Part shown: positions 33,090 through 46,449 of the stretch, piece by piece
Layout: each line of letters opens with the position of its first letter
Numbering within the stretch: position 1 is the first letter of the stretch
Origin: Metellina segmentata
Taxonomy: Eukaryota; Arthropoda; Arachnida; Araneae; Tetragnathidae
Length of the DNA stretch: 64,000 bases
NCBI GenBank assembly: GCA_947359465.1
Contig: OX375874.1
Location: 86,481,672 to 86,545,671 of the forward strand
Direction of reading: 5' to 3'
Translations under genes and position numbers: made by a program
Notes under the pieces: generated by a model
Database searches by the model: none
The model's input: only the letters and a program-made list of their open reading frames with translations
What the model was told of the DNA's origin: nothing

Positions 33090-33250
33090 CGGCAAGATGT
33101 CCATCAAGATCTGATCACTTTTGCTTGTGATGAGACGTATTGTCATCAAGATATTAGCAATTTTTCTATGACTGCGAGATGAAATTCTGATCAGTTTTCT
33201 TCTAATGACGAGATATCTCGTCAATAAAGATCTGTTAATGGTTTTACTGA
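33090..33250. repeat. Interspersed repeat with 18-bp palindrome TGACGAGATATCTCGTCA
   Basis: The perfect palindrome is at 33206-33223, next to related words such as TCATCAAGATATTAG and GATGAGACGTATTGTCATC. Decayed relatives lie near 690-800, 11740-11890 and 20110-20170. Confidence 0.6.
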
Positions 33251-33364
33251 GGACGGAATCTTTTTCAAGGCAACCGCAAAAACGATTAAATACATTCATG
33301 ATGAATATACTCATCTAAATTCACCTTTCGCATTACCTAATGAAATAGAAGGTTCCTAATTCGA

Positions 33365-33710
33365 ATCCGGGTCAGGGCATGGATGTTTGTAAGCGTATGG
33401 TGTAGAGGCGGCTGGCGCACCTTAAATATGTCGTGGCAGAAAGTCATCACATTGGATTGGAGTGGATGTTTGGAGAGTGGGGTGCCAGCTCAGATGTTGC
33501 CTCGTCATCTGACCGTGGATCAAAATTTCGTGGCGATACACCGAATGGCACTGTTCAAAGGTTATTCGTCACCTGACCGTGGTTCAAAATTACGAGGTGT
33601 TGTCCTCGGATCTTTCCCTTAAGGGACTGATCCCGGACCGTCGTCAAAAACCCGTTGTGTAGCTCTAGTACGACGTTAACTAAAATTACCATTACCATTA
33701 CCATCAAAGG
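33365..33710 (+). repeat. SINE family S1, longest forward copy
   Basis: A B-box-like TTCGAATCCGGG at the start is followed by the S1 body, an internal partial repetition of the CACCTGACCGTGG segment, and an ATTACC-rich tail (33690-33707). Confidence 0.7.
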
Positions 33711-35109
33711 TTATTCAGCATATTTTGACGCTGACCTGTTGTCGCTCCTATTTTCTATTCTGCACTGATTTCTATCTCCTGGGTTTCTCATTGCTTTCAC
33801 TAATCAGAATGCTGATATAATTTACCGGAGTGGTGTGCTTTCCGTGACGTTTTAGTAATATTATGAAACTCCATAGCTCTAGTGGTACAGTTTCAGTCTA
33901 CTTTTAGAGCGGTGGTAAAGGCATTGTTGCTTTTTTTTGGCGCATTTCAAAAGTCGCCAAAGAAAGAATTATTTCGAAAGAACCAATGAAATCAAACGAC
34001 AGTTAAACGGATTTTGAAAGAACTTTCTAGTATATTCAAAATAAAAATTTAAACTTTCTGCTTGCCGAGGTTGCGATAAAAACCGCAATAACCGTGATAC
34101 AGATGGGTCGCATTAACCTGCTATAACTCGCTACTAGAAGTTCGCCAAAAAAAGGAGCCAATACCATTGCCACCGCTATAAACGTAGACTGAAGCTGTAC
34201 CGCTCTGGTAAAACGTATTGAAACTAAGCGTCAAGATTGGCGAATGAATCCCGTCAAAAATCCTAGTTCGGGCATTTCTCTTATTCAATATAGGTAATGC
34301 TGCATTTAAAATTTGCTTTTACTTCAACTTACATCAAGTTTGAAGACGAATCCTTAAAGCACAGATTTCAATTCGGATTCAATTTTTGAAGTAAAACCGA
34401 GTACTTCTATAGAATTTACGGTGTTAATTTTCTAAGGAGTGCATCTTTCAATGAAACCAAGTAATTACCAACCATTTAAAACATGAAAAACAAACGTACG
34501 TTTTAATGAGTGTAATAGTTTTGCAAGAGAAATCTATGTCACAGTTTAGAAAAAAAAGCTTCAATAATTACAAGTCTTGTTTTAAACGGTTTTGTGCCGA
34601 ATGTTTCACTTCTGTTTTCATAAAAGATAATTCTACACCCGCATGTGTTGAACTTTTGAGGAAAGTTAATCTAAACATATCCATCCCATCAAATAAACAA
34701 ACGTCTTTAGACAAGACACAAAATATTATAAGACTAAAAAAATGTCACTTGTACTTGAGTAAATGATGCAAAATTAAATGCTTAATTTCTTTATAGTCTG
34801 TCGTCATGTGTTCAATATTCCAAGTTTCTTTCACATTTCTCAAACAAAAATAACTTTAGAGGCCTAAACTATTCCAAATTAAATTCTGTAAGCATAATGT
34901 TTGGAAATACAATTGTTTATTGCAGGAGAGTACTGGTAAAACAATATAGGTTTAAACAGCAATAACAACGTTTAAGTTGCATCTTTGCTCCTGTAACACT
35001 AACAAGTTCAGTTTGATTCAAGTGCGGTGATGAGTATCCAGCTGTTTTAGAGATAAACGTACCTAAAAATAAAGAGAAAAATTTAATAACGTATTTCTAA
35101 GTTTGAATA
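33711..35109. other. Intergenic DNA, no supported gene
   Basis: The longest open frame (34506-34766) shows no recognisable domain, no signal peptide and no splice context like the cuticle genes. Confidence 0.45.
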
Positions 35110-35913
35110 TCTCTACTATTATATATATATAAAAGGAAGTGTTTGTTTTTCGTTATCAATGTCCTGACGAATCTATGGCCCTTACAGTAATGGGATTTGG
35201 TACACAGGTATTCCGAATTTTTTGTAATTTTTGGGTGGCGGCGAGTTTTAAAATTCAATCTAGAATATTTTAAAACGAATTTAATAGTTTTTCACCGTTC
35301 TTTCTTCCTTCGGAATGTGATGTTACCCGAAGAACCACATGCATATTGACTTTTTCTCCCTCTATGACATTACTATTGAGCCTTTGGAACCGTGATAAAT
35401 TTTTTTCATCTTTCTTGTATTCGCAACAAATGGGAATGTTAGCAAACAGATTAAAATGTCCTTCGTTTGATTCGAGATTAATTCATTTTGATTTCCTTAG
35501 AAACGGATTTGAGTGAAGCAAAATAAATTATTAAAGTTATCCCTGGCTTTCCTCAGTGCATTTTTCTATCTCAGCGAATAGAATAAAAATGTTAACGGAT
35601 TTGAAATCTGCGGAAAATTTTACACCATATGGATACATTATACGATTGATTTTCTTTTAGTAAATAATTTTTCAATTAAATATTCATATTTTTTGGTTTG
35701 CGAAGCATACCAACACCACGGGCAACTCAGTTATGAGAATCCGTGATGGCTGTTATCCAATAGGCTATGAATTCCCATTTGGTTTGCGAAGCAAATCAAA
35801 GGAATTCGTTTTTAATATAGAGAAATTTATTAAGTTTTTTCCTCACTTGAACCAATGCTTTCGACTTTTTGGAGTTGTCACGGGCAACGCCGTGCTGGCC
35901 ACGCAGTGGCTAG
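35110..35913 (+). mobile_element. Non-autonomous Helitron, family 2, complete forward copy
   Basis: Starts TCTCTACTATTATATATATA and ends with the hairpin CCACGCAGTGG then CTAG, between host A and T. It is 804 bp, with no Rep/helicase coding. Confidence 0.88.
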
Positions 35914-38204
35914 TGTTTTATACACATCCAGCGTTTTATTAAAATGTTTTAAATACTTCTTAAGTAAATCTTGCACAAACATACAAATACCAAAAAAAAA
36001 AGACATTCTGGAATAAAGCAATGAAATTCAGTCACTAAAGTTACTGTAGGTACTCAAAGTATTCACAATTTCATGGAAATATAGTTTACTGTTTGAGCAT
36101 ACTGTGGGTAGTAGCATGCATGTATCCAGATACAAAACGCGGAAACCACTGATTTTGCATTAAAATTGCCCCAAACAGATAAATAACTAAAAATGGGATG
36201 AAAATATTCAATATGCAAACAAATTCTCCATTTCCTTCTTTTTTCATTGTTAGAAATCTTCAGAAAAACCAATAAACCACTAGAAGATGGTGCATTTTGA
36301 AACAGTTAACAAACTTGCCCAGCAGATTCAAATAAAAAATTAAATATCTTGTCTTCGCTCCCTTTGAATGTTGTTAAATTACGCACAACTTTAGAACATT
36401 CGAGAAATGGTACAAAGAACCCGAAAGCTGGAAATGGAATTAGAGAATAGAAGTCCCGTAGAAAATTGTTATTTATGATATGGAGACCGGTTTCGAATTC
36501 AACTTTCTTTTCAGCAAAGAGAAGCTTTAAAACGCTCATTTAAATTCGAGCAGCAACACAAAATATGTTTTAAAACATTTTAACTCTCTTTTGGACATTT
36601 TATTTCTCATTTTTTCTCCTGTGTTGAATAAACTCGCCATTTCATTCCAACATAATTAAACTGGGTTCAAATTGAACAGATTTCCATTCTTCTGTGTTAA
36701 AGCAGGAAGTTATGTGAGTTGGACTTTGAAAACTTTTCTCCCACAAATGAAATTCATTTACTTCTTTTCACACGATTGCAACTGCACAGACGGTCAAAAA
36801 AGTATTTATCTTGTTATTCTCGTCTCTAGTCACACAAACTAAACAAAGTGCCAATCATTAAAAATAATATATATTACTGAATCAGTGCACTTTATTTGAG
36901 TAAGGGTTCGTCTTCCTATTTAACTTACAGTTTCAGATTTTCTGGATCAAAATGCCGGAGATCATGAAAGAATCTATGATGATTCATGAAATTTGAAATT
37001 CTATCCCGAATAAATGCGTGTTAGTCATTTCCTTATACTTTTCAAAATAATCAGCTTATCAAAACATTTCTTGTTGAATTAAACTATTCCCTAACTACTT
37101 AACCAAACACAACGCGTATTCTTTTTTATGATGAGCTATGTCGTGATACGATACAGATTAGCGGTGTACGCTGCTTAATTGAGTGCCCGATTTCATCTCA
37201 TAATAGCTCCGGGGTCATAGGAGGCGTGGCAATAGCACTGGTATTGTTTGATAAAGCACAGATGATATTAAATTAAAAGCATAAGTATTGAGATCTGCTA
37301 CTCAATGCTTAATCGTGTCGAAGTGGATGGTGCTTTGTCGCTGTTCCGCGAGTGTACTAGACAAGGAGTAGCTAGTTTTACGTTTGCACAGATGAATCGG
37401 CTTTGGTCCAATTGTATTTTTATACTATCAAGGCATTATTTTCTCACTATAATTATTTCATTCATCCATAATTTAAAAAATATCAATTTAAACGTATATG
37501 AATTTCTATGGCTATTTACAGAGATGTGTTACAAACCTTAGGTGTACAATATATTTTGGTTTATTTCTTCCAGTAGTTTATGTGATGATGTACTTTATTC
37601 AAATCTGTCTCATTTTGACTTAAGTTTCCCGGTTTAGGTTGACCCGACCGAAAATGAAATTTTGTATTTATTTTAAGAAACAATTTTTCGATGCGAATTT
37701 TATCTTCCAAAATATTTTACCCCTAGATATTTTAAAGGTAGAATGTTCTATAAAATTCCATGCTCATATACAAAGTCATCAATGCCACCCGATTAAGACT
37801 ATGTGAAAAAGTGTTATTTTTTCTGACACAGCGAATCCAACCAAAGATTCTGTCAAATTGGCTGTGTACTCTAAATCAGTATGTCAACATTTTTTTTGTG
37901 GTTAACATGGTGAATATAAATCAAAATGTTTGCGATTATATTTTCGTTTGACAAATTCGGAATGTTTATTAAAAAGTTATCCTTGCATCATGAGGTTTCG
38001 AAGTATTGTAGCATTGCATGTATCCCACAACACACGTGCATACACAACCTTTGGAAAGATTTTATTGTTATTTTCCTTATAGAATACTTTAGTAAGATTC
38101 TTTTGGATAAGGTTAATAATTAGTTAGATGTCATGCAGAGAAGAAGGCAAGTTGCTTGGTGGATTTTACATGTGAACTCCTAAGAGGATTAATTGGCGTA
38201 GTGT
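35914..38204. other. AT-rich intergenic DNA, no gene seen
   Basis: Only short open frames without recognisable content; no TATA-initiator pair followed by a Gly-rich exon. Confidence 0.5.
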
Positions 38205-38370
38205 AGAAGTTTGGAGAGGGGGTAACATGCTTAGGAGTTGTTCTCGTCATCTGACCGTGGTTTAACATTGCGAAGCGTTGTCCTTAAACCTCCTTTAGGG
38301 ATTGATCCCGGACCGTTTTCAATAGCCAATTGGGTTTCTAAAGTGCAACGTTTATTAAAATACCTACATA
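38205..38370 (+). repeat. SINE S1 fragment
   Basis: Contains GTAGAAGTTTGGAGAGGGGG, TCGTCATCTGACCGTGG and GGGATTGATCCCGGACCG, matching the S1 body. Confidence 0.65.
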
Positions 38371-39514
38371 CCTAAGAGGATTAAAATAAATTGCGATTGT
38401 GCTGATGTAGTGCCCAAAAATTCAATGCAGAAGTTTTTCACTCTGATTCTGACATTCTCCAATTTTGGCAAATGAATATGAGTACGGCTTTGATAGCATT
38501 CATAAGATTAAAGCGTTAAACTTTTTTCAAGCAGCTTAATTGTCTTCCATTTAAATAGTAAAAAACTCTTTACTCTTTCTAAATTAAAGAAAAATACAAT
38601 TCTATGAAAAGCATTTTCTTTCCAAACTAAATATAGGCGGTGGTAGTGTTTCTTGTAGGTATTCTGAACGCGATGTCAGTAGTCTGTTCTTCGAATACGA
38701 TTTCAACAATTCTTCAACAAAAGTTACAAAACAAAAACACTGAATTCATATATGATTGTTGATTGTTCAACACCAGTTAGATTAAACACCAAAATGGCGG
38801 TAAACTACAGTCAAGTTATCCATTATGTGTATAACGAGAGATAACATCTGTACAACAAATGTAAAATATTCGCTTAATGGTTTGTACGATAATTCTGAAA
38901 TTAATTTTCGCAGTAAAAGGTTAAATATATACAAATAAATAAAAAATTAAATATATTCACCTGAAGAAATGACAATACTATGCCTCAGTTTATTCTGAAT
39001 AGCTTGTAAGGAGATTACAATGGAATTTGTAAAGAGATGGCTGGTGGTCCATTACGAATCAGTATTTATCAAGAAGGATCACTTTTACATTTGTAATGTT
39101 TCTGACCATTTATGGTTTAATGTCAAGCCAGTTAGTTTAAAACATTTTACTTTGTTAAAAGGATAATTTACAAATGAAGATACCACAGCACTTTGGTTAT
39201 GTAACACGTGTCACCAATCATTAAATTTTAATAAGATACAGGCTCCATCCAAGTCAAATGGATATGCTAATCCTCTAAAGCTAGATGGACTGCCATCACT
39301 GCATCCTATAAGTGAAAGATTCATCTCGACGAGATTGCGAATTATGCACACAAAAAAGGCGCTTGTGTCATAAAAGAAACTATGGAAATTCGTTCAAGTA
39401 ATAAATGTTAATAGATACCAATATACACAGCATGTTTATCTGTGATTTCAATGCCGATGTTACTCAAAACATATCGCTTATTGACTATATGCATCGGGTC
39501 GTAGATCAATGATC

Positions 39515-39832
39515 ATTTTTAATTAACGTCGTACTAAAGCAACACAACGTACTATTGACGACGGTCCGGGATAAGTCCCTTAAGGGAAAGATCCGAAGAC
39601 AACACCTCGTAATTTTGAGCCACGGTCAGATTACGAGGTAATACCTGAGCTGGCACCCCACTCTCCAAACTTCAACAACAACCCCAGGACTTTCGGACAC
39701 GACCAATTTAAGGTGCACCAGACACCTCTACACCATACCCTTCAAACATCCATGCACTAACCCGAATTCAAACCAGGAATCTTTCGATCTAGAGGCTAAC
39801 ACCTCAATCGCCAGACCGGTTGGGTCGGCCTA
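39515..39832 (-). repeat. SINE S1, reverse copy with tRNA-like head
   Basis: Minus-strand head: ACCGGTCTGGCGATTGAGG (A-box TGGCGATTG) and CCTGGTTTGAATTCGGG (B-box-like), then the S1 body ending near AACGTCGTACTAAAGC read in plus orientation. It shows S1 is tRNA-derived. Confidence 0.75.
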
Positions 39833-42460
39833 TATAATCGAGAGTGGAGCTTCAAGTACATTTCTACATACTCGAATACTCTGGGCAACACTTTGTATGT
39901 GGATTTAACCTTTGTAAGGAACATCATTGTAAATACTGTGCCATATGTATTTTACTTCTTATACCATCGGTCCTTGGATAAATAAAATTATGTTTCACTA
40001 AAAAGCACCAAACTTTTATTCATTTACATCTTACTTTTTCTTTCCTCTAATAACACTAAGACGGATTCACGTATTAAACGATGGCAGTTGTGTCCCTGTA
40101 TACAACCTACCACATTTTTTGCGATAGGTGAATTTCGATTAGGATTAAAATACAAATTGCAAAGAAAAAGTTTTCAAGATATTTAATCTGATATATACCT
40201 AGATTGCTCTCTCAAACTCTTACAAATAAAATGACAAAAATACATTACAAACTAAACCAATGGTGTCCGATTCAGGGCTAAATGGATTGACTAAAAACTT
40301 CTAGTAACTTCTGTCCGAATATTTTAGGTGTCTATAGCTGTGTTATAATTTATAGTAACTAAAATGACTGCATGAAACTAATTCCTCTGACCTTTGTTAA
40401 AGTAAAATAGAGAATGTAAATTATTTTGAATCATATTTAAAAAATTACGTTCTGTTTACAAGTGAATGGACTTTATAACACGCATACATTTTGTCTGTCT
40501 TCCCCTAGAAGTCCTTAATGTTTGCAACATTTTGTTTAGTTAGAGAAAACTATTTTTCTTTGTTTCCTTAAAAAATAATTTTATAGAGTGCTTTGATTCA
40601 AAATAATAAAATACTATTTTAGATAAGGAGATTTCAAAACAATTGTACAGCACATTTATATGATTTAAATGTTTTCGTGTTCAACTTTTCTTTGAGTTAT
40701 CATCAACAAATATTCTCGTAGAACAGGGCCTTGTGGCTGAAAAGGGAAACTCGAACGGGGACAAGGAGTTTTTCAATCCGGAGAGCCACTACTAGAGATT
40801 CTTCGTTAATCCAGTAAGTCGTGAAAAAGTTAAGCGTTAGTAAAGTACGAGCGCTAGTGAAAACAGAAGATTCGTCGTTTCGATTATACATGCACTTAAA
40901 TCAATTACCAGACACATGAAACATCCATTAGTTGCCGGCATATAAGTAAAAAATACAGCTAAACAAATTCACGAATTCAGCAAACAGCGGCATGCTTGTA
41001 AGATTACAGTTCCTTGAAATCCGAGTGAAAAAGGGAACTATAATTATTGACCCAAAACAGATCGCTCTTTCTTAAGAATCATACGGTAGACAATCCGAAA
41101 AGATAGAATCAGGTCAATCACAGACACTTTCCCAAGCATTTGAAATGCTGCAATGAGTGATTCTAATATTTAGACTGTTGAGAAAATTCCCAAGACGAAT
41201 CTTAGACTTCCTTGTACTGGTTAGATTACAATCAGTACAGAGTAGCTCTTTCCAGATAAATTTATCACATGAAGTTGATCTGTATGTCGGATTTCTGGCA
41301 ATTATTTCCGTGCTCAGACGTGAACGTTTACATTTAAATCAGTAGTATTGAAACTCCTGCTGAATCTATAGATCCGTATGGTTTTGACAGATGAATTTAT
41401 TCTGTTTGCATACTGATTCTAGTAGTATCGATCGAGAACGAACGGAGAACGGTTTACAGAGATCTTAACGACTCGTAAAACGACCATATTTGAGGTATTA
41501 ACTCATTTGGATGGGTTGGCGTAATGCTGAGAAAGCTCACAGGGTTCCACATCTTTGATAGAACTTTTACCACAGGTACAACATACTGGAACTTAATGTT
41601 AGACTTCTTTGAGTTTTAGGGTGGAGACGCAATTTCGAGGTTCACTCTAAAGGATACTTTTCCGTTTTGTGAAGATATCAGGCGCATGTAATGTTTATCA
41701 AAGTCTCCGGTTATGATTTGTATTGAGTATGTTGGAATACATTGAATATGTCCTTGATCAAACTATATTTCAGGGAAAATACTTCTACACGAGTAGCAGG
41801 AGAATTTGCCAACACATGAACTACCTCTTTGAAATTATGTGAAACTACAAGATGTAACTAAACCACTCATATTGTAACCACTCATTTATCAGCACATCTC
41901 CATTTCTCATTTTTTGAAAAACAAAATCACGGTTTTGACATATTTTTTTTAATTCATAATTCATGCACTGAATCTTCATATTTTTTAAATTATCGTACCA
42001 TCCTATTCTAATTGTCCAGATATATCAAGTCTCCCATTCTGAATTTCGGTTCGTATTCACATTAATAGAGATTATGCTCAAATTTTGAGCAGGAGTGCAA
42101 ATAACAAAATTGAAAATAGCTCAAACAATCTTATACAGTTTTCCAATGACATCAAAACTAACCAAAATTTAAAGCATTCTTGATCACAATTAAATGAATA
42201 TTCAGTCAACTTCATGAATCTGAATTGATTCTGAAGTATAATTTTGTGAGAGGTTCAACTTTCCGATAGGTGCTCATATGCATGGGCTATGGATGGATCC
42301 TCTTAAAATGTGATTATACATTTGAATATATTCTTAAAATATATAAAGTTACATTTGTTAAAATCCTTGGTTGTTTTTAATACAGATTAGTTGAAATTGT
42401 TAAAACTAAATGCCCTTAAATGGAAACACTTATCAAAAGAATAATGCAACTCATTTAAAA
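39833..42460. other. AT-rich intergenic DNA, no gene seen
   Basis: Short open frames only; no motif, transposon terminus or splice pattern recognised. Confidence 0.5.
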
Positions 42461-42462
42461 TA

Positions 42463-43052
42463 CAAAGGCTGTTCAATAAAGAATGTTCATAAATTAATAA
42501 AAAATGATTTTCTGTATATTTATCCTCCAAATTTTTATGGTCTTTCTCAAAATACTGCCCATTACATGCAATGCACTTATCCCACTTCTTTTACAGTCTT
42601 CAAACACATGCTGGAAGCCATTTTTTGACAGGTCCTTCAAAATCGCCTACTCAAGTTTTACCAGTGATGATCAAAAAGAAGTGTTCTCCCGAAGTGTTTC
42701 TTTAAATTCGGGAAAAGAAAAAATCGTATGGGTTAAATCAAGACTAAATGGAGGATGGGAAACACACATGACTCTCTCCATTATCTTCCTGTAGCATCAC
42801 ATTGACTTCAGCTGACGATTTTGGCGAAAACAAAATTTCAATGCTGTGTATTGCACCATTTTTACCGTAGGCGAAATTAAAACTAGGCGTTCTAGGCCGG
42901 CTGCCAAGGCCTAAGCAATGACGTCATGACCGTGAAACTTGTGCTATCTACTCTCCACTTATCTTGCTATACATTCAATATGAATTTTATTTTTCTTTAT
43001 TTTTTAATCACCTTTAAAAAATTTTTGATCATTCTTAATTGAACAGCCCTCT
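42463..43052 (-). mobile_element. Mariner-like element (family M2), copy 1
   Basis: Left tip CAAAGGCTGTTCAATAAAG and right tip CTTAATTGAACAGCCCTCT (inverted repeats), TA on both sides (42461-42462, 43053-43054). The minus strand reads as a decayed transposase C-terminus, including KKWDKCIACNGQYFEK. It is 590 bp, so the 5' part is deleted. Confidence 0.8.
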
Positions 43053-44213
43053 TATGTTAGAATTATAAACTAAGGTAATCGAAAATATATTTTTTGTGAA
43101 ATCGTATTGCTTTTTATTAGTGCATTTACTTTCCACATCTTTGACATTTCGATATTTTACTTCACTAGAAAAGTCTATTCTATTTTATTTAACTTTTGTA
43201 GCTAATTTTTGTCTCAGACAGCTTCAGTCAAATACGTAATATAAACTATACAGTTTTAACTTTTATGAAATTTCAGAAACATTTAAAGAAAGTTATTCTG
43301 AGTTACTATGAGAATAAATTTACATCAAGCCCATTTATGAACCTTGCTACGAAACAATTTATAATTCCCTTCTTAATATTAGTTTTTTAAAACAGTCCAG
43401 TAACTTAGCCTATGTAATAGCTTTTGTCTTTTTAAGCATTCTCATAATCAATTACATTAAGCAAATTACTAATAGTGTATGTATCCAGAATTTTCGAGAT
43501 ACTTTGCATTTCTATAAGTTATTTAAAATTTTAAAACTCGTAGTGATCAATGCTATAGATATAATATACGTACAATATATATGTTATTGCTATACATAAA
43601 AATAATTTCATTTCTCATCAGTTATAGTCGTTACCTTCGTTAGGTTATTTCTTTATAGGACCCATTTATGAAAAAATAAACAAAATGTAAAAATAATTTC
43701 ATTTACATATTTTACTTTTATGAAAGTTGTTTCAATATTTAAAAAAAATCTGGATTGTTTCACAATACTTTTAGAGTGAGATTTATCGTTATAAATTATC
43801 GTTATTGAACTTTGATTATGGCATTTGTGGTATTTTTTATTGTGAATAGTTAAAGATATATCTTCATCCTTAAAACTAATTCATCAAATTTGAACATTTT
43901 TGCTGTTATAAACTAAGCTATCACTTTTCACCAAGAATTCCTTAATGTTGCGAATTATGGTCGAATTTTATCTTAAAGATTCTTAAAACCTTAATATTAT
44001 GACGAGTAATAACTGTTACGTTTATTTGTCTTCATATATAAAAATATCCATCGTAACCCTATGTGCGTCAAGAGATATCCGAGTAGTGTGGTTAACGTTT
44101 ACTCCACAACTTACACACATAATGACTCAATAACTACACTTATTAGTTTAAAAAGTCATATGTATTCTATTAGTCAAGAAAGTCATAGCTGGTATGAAAT
44201 CATACAGGGAATA

Positions 44214-44279
44214 CACATGTGTACAGTACATTTGTTCTGCAGCCTACAGGCTGCAGAACAAATGTACTGTACACATGTG
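44214..44279. repeat. Perfect inverted repeat, 32-bp arms, 2-bp spacer
   Basis: The left arm begins CACATGTGTACAGTAC and ends TTCTGCAGCCT. The right arm begins AGGCTGCAGAA and ends GTACTGTACACATGTG. The arms are exact reverse complements around AC at 44246-44247. No terminal target duplication was noticed. It could form a cruciform or RNA hairpin. Confidence 0.9.
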
Positions 44280-44655
44280 CATCTCTTTGAAGATTAAAGC
44301 TTCCCCTAAACGATTTAAGTTGTTCTTATTCTCCGATTGAAGCTTTTGGAACCCTCGTTGTTTTCATGAGTTCTTCTTGGAATAATTATATCTAATTTGG
44401 TTTCACTTTTTCAATACAAATGCTGATGAAATGAAAAATAATGATAGAGTAAATGCTAAAAAATATGCAAATCAAAGTTAGATTAATATACCGCACCCCG
44501 GCAAGAAAATTGACACAAGTCAAAAAATAAAATTTTTGATGTTATGTCATTGAAAAATATGTATGAGGTGCCCCAGCGTGTGATATTACTATTCTATGGA
44601 ATATAATAGAAGTTACCAGCATAAATACTTACCTAAAATTTAAAAGAAGCATATA

Positions 44656-46356
44656 CAAGGGTTGTTCAATAAAGAATGATCATAAATTAATGAAAAATAA
44701 TTGCCTGTACTAATCCTCCAAATTTTGAAGGTATTTCTCAAAATACTCCCCATTACATGCAATGCATATACTCCACACCTCTTTTCCAGTCTTCAAACAC
44801 ATGCTGGAAGCCATTTTTTGACAGGTCCTTCAAAATCGCCTCCGCAACTTTTACCACTGCCTGTGATGATGAAAACCGCTTTTCCCGGAGGTGTGTTTTC
44901 AAATTCGGGAAAAGAGAAAAATAGCATGGTGCTAAATCAGGACTATATGGAGGTTGGGGAACACACATGACATTGATTTTTGAAAGATACTCAACAACAA
45001 GGCAATATGCGGTTTTGTGTTATCATGGTGTAACATCCATCCTGTTGCTTTCAAATGGAGTCTTTTGCGATGGATGTGGCCTTAGAGGGTTTTTAGAACA
45101 TCTCTATAGTATTCTACAGTTACAGTTGTGTAGGGGGGTACAAAGTACTGATACACCATTCCTCGAATATTGAAATATCATATGATCATAAATTTCCCAG
45201 CAGAAGCATCCACTCTCATCTTTTTCTGTGTTGGTGATAAAAGAGACTTCCACTCAGAGCTCTGTTGCTTGGACAATTGATTGTTTCCCCTCTTTAACCA
45301 TTTAAGGGGGTCCGGGACACAAAAATCGTCAAATTTTCAAAATAATTTTTATGATTTTAAGAAATTCTCTATGTTTTTTTGCTTAAAATGACGTCTAAAT
45401 CATGTTTCTATCTTAATCAGAACTAGAGATATAATAATTTTTGTAGTGCGTTGTTTTGAAAATCGAACACTCTTGACAGTTGGTGTCATGGCAACGACAT
45501 CTGTCTTTAAAACTTTAAATGCGTTTTTCTCCATGATACATTTTTCAAGATTTCCTGTATTCAAATTGCTATAAGTCGAAAACCAATAAAGTTTAAGGGT
45601 TGAAATTTGGAATATATATTTTTCAAACATTATACTTTAATTCTGATTTAGCAAATTTGAAACAAATATTTAGTTTTAAAAATATGACTTTTTTAAAAAA
45701 AAGTACCTTAAAATTTTCAAAAATTTTCATTCAAATATTTTTTATTTTTTGTTAAATTAATATTTTTTAAATTGTTGAATCAAAATTAAAGTTTATAAAT
45801 TTGTGAATAATTTACTGCAAGAATTTTGAAAATGGACCAAGAATATTTTGAGCCTTAGCAATTTAAAATGACCCCTCTTTTTTTCAAAAAATTTTAATTT
45901 AAAATTTTTAAAAAACTTTTGGAAAAATTTTGTGTTGTGATTTTGTTTATTAGTTAGATGGGTAATCAGTACAAAAAAATTCAAAATTCTAAATTAATTA
46001 ATAAAATTTTTTTTCTGGTTGTGTCCCGAACCCCCTTAAATTATTTTCTAACTATGCTATAGGGAAGGACACTCTCCCCATAATCTTTCTGTAACATCAT
46101 ATAGACTTAAGCTGACTATTTTTTAAGACGAAAACAAAATTTCGATGAAGCGTGACATCCATTTTTTGCCGTAGACGAAAGTAAAACTAGGCGTTCTTTG
46201 CCGGCTGCCAAGGCCTCAGAAATGACGTCATCACCGTTTAAACTCGCGCTATCTATTCTCCACTTATCCCGTTACACATTCAATATGAATTTCATTTTTC
46301 TTGATTGTTTAATCACCTTTAAAAAATTATGATTATTCTTTATTGAACAGCCCTCG
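44656..46356 (-). mobile_element. Mariner-like element (M2), copy 2, carrying a TTAA MITE
   Basis: Tips CAAGGGTTGTTCAATAAAG and CTTTATTGAACAGCCCTCG, with TA target duplications (44654-44655, 46357-46358). The minus strand reads SPDLAPCYFSLFPNLKTHL and LSKNGFQHVFEDWKR, the C-terminal part of a mariner transposase including the third catalytic Asp region. It is interrupted by the element at 45306-46035. Confidence 0.87.
45306..46035. mobile_element. TTAA-flanked MITE, copy 2 (nested)
   Basis: GGGGGTCCGGGACACA at the left, GTGTCCCGAACCCCC at the right, TTAA on both sides (45302-45305 and 46036-46039). Nearly identical to 28785-29504, with a small tandem gain of TTTTCAAAAA near 45720. Confidence 0.88.
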
Positions 46357-46449
46357 TACTATTTCAATATAAGTTTTATAGTATCCTTTAAGTTGGTGTT
46401 TCTCAAATTCTGCAATTTTGAGTTGTGGCACATTTCTTGCCGGGGTGCG

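Larger units (their letters stand above)
44492..46449 (+). mobile_element. CGCACCCCGG MITE, copy 2, split by a mariner element
   Basis: Same ends as 9625-9871 (CGCACCCCGGCAAGAAA and TTTCTTGCCGGGGTGCG). The two halves, 44492-44653 and 46359-46449, align with the intact copy on either side of the mariner insertion at its AAAAGAAGC|TTCAATATAAG point. Confidence 0.88.

Noticed and set aside
34506..34766. 86-codon open frame as a small gene
   Set aside because: No recognisable motif, promoter or homologous copy in the window.
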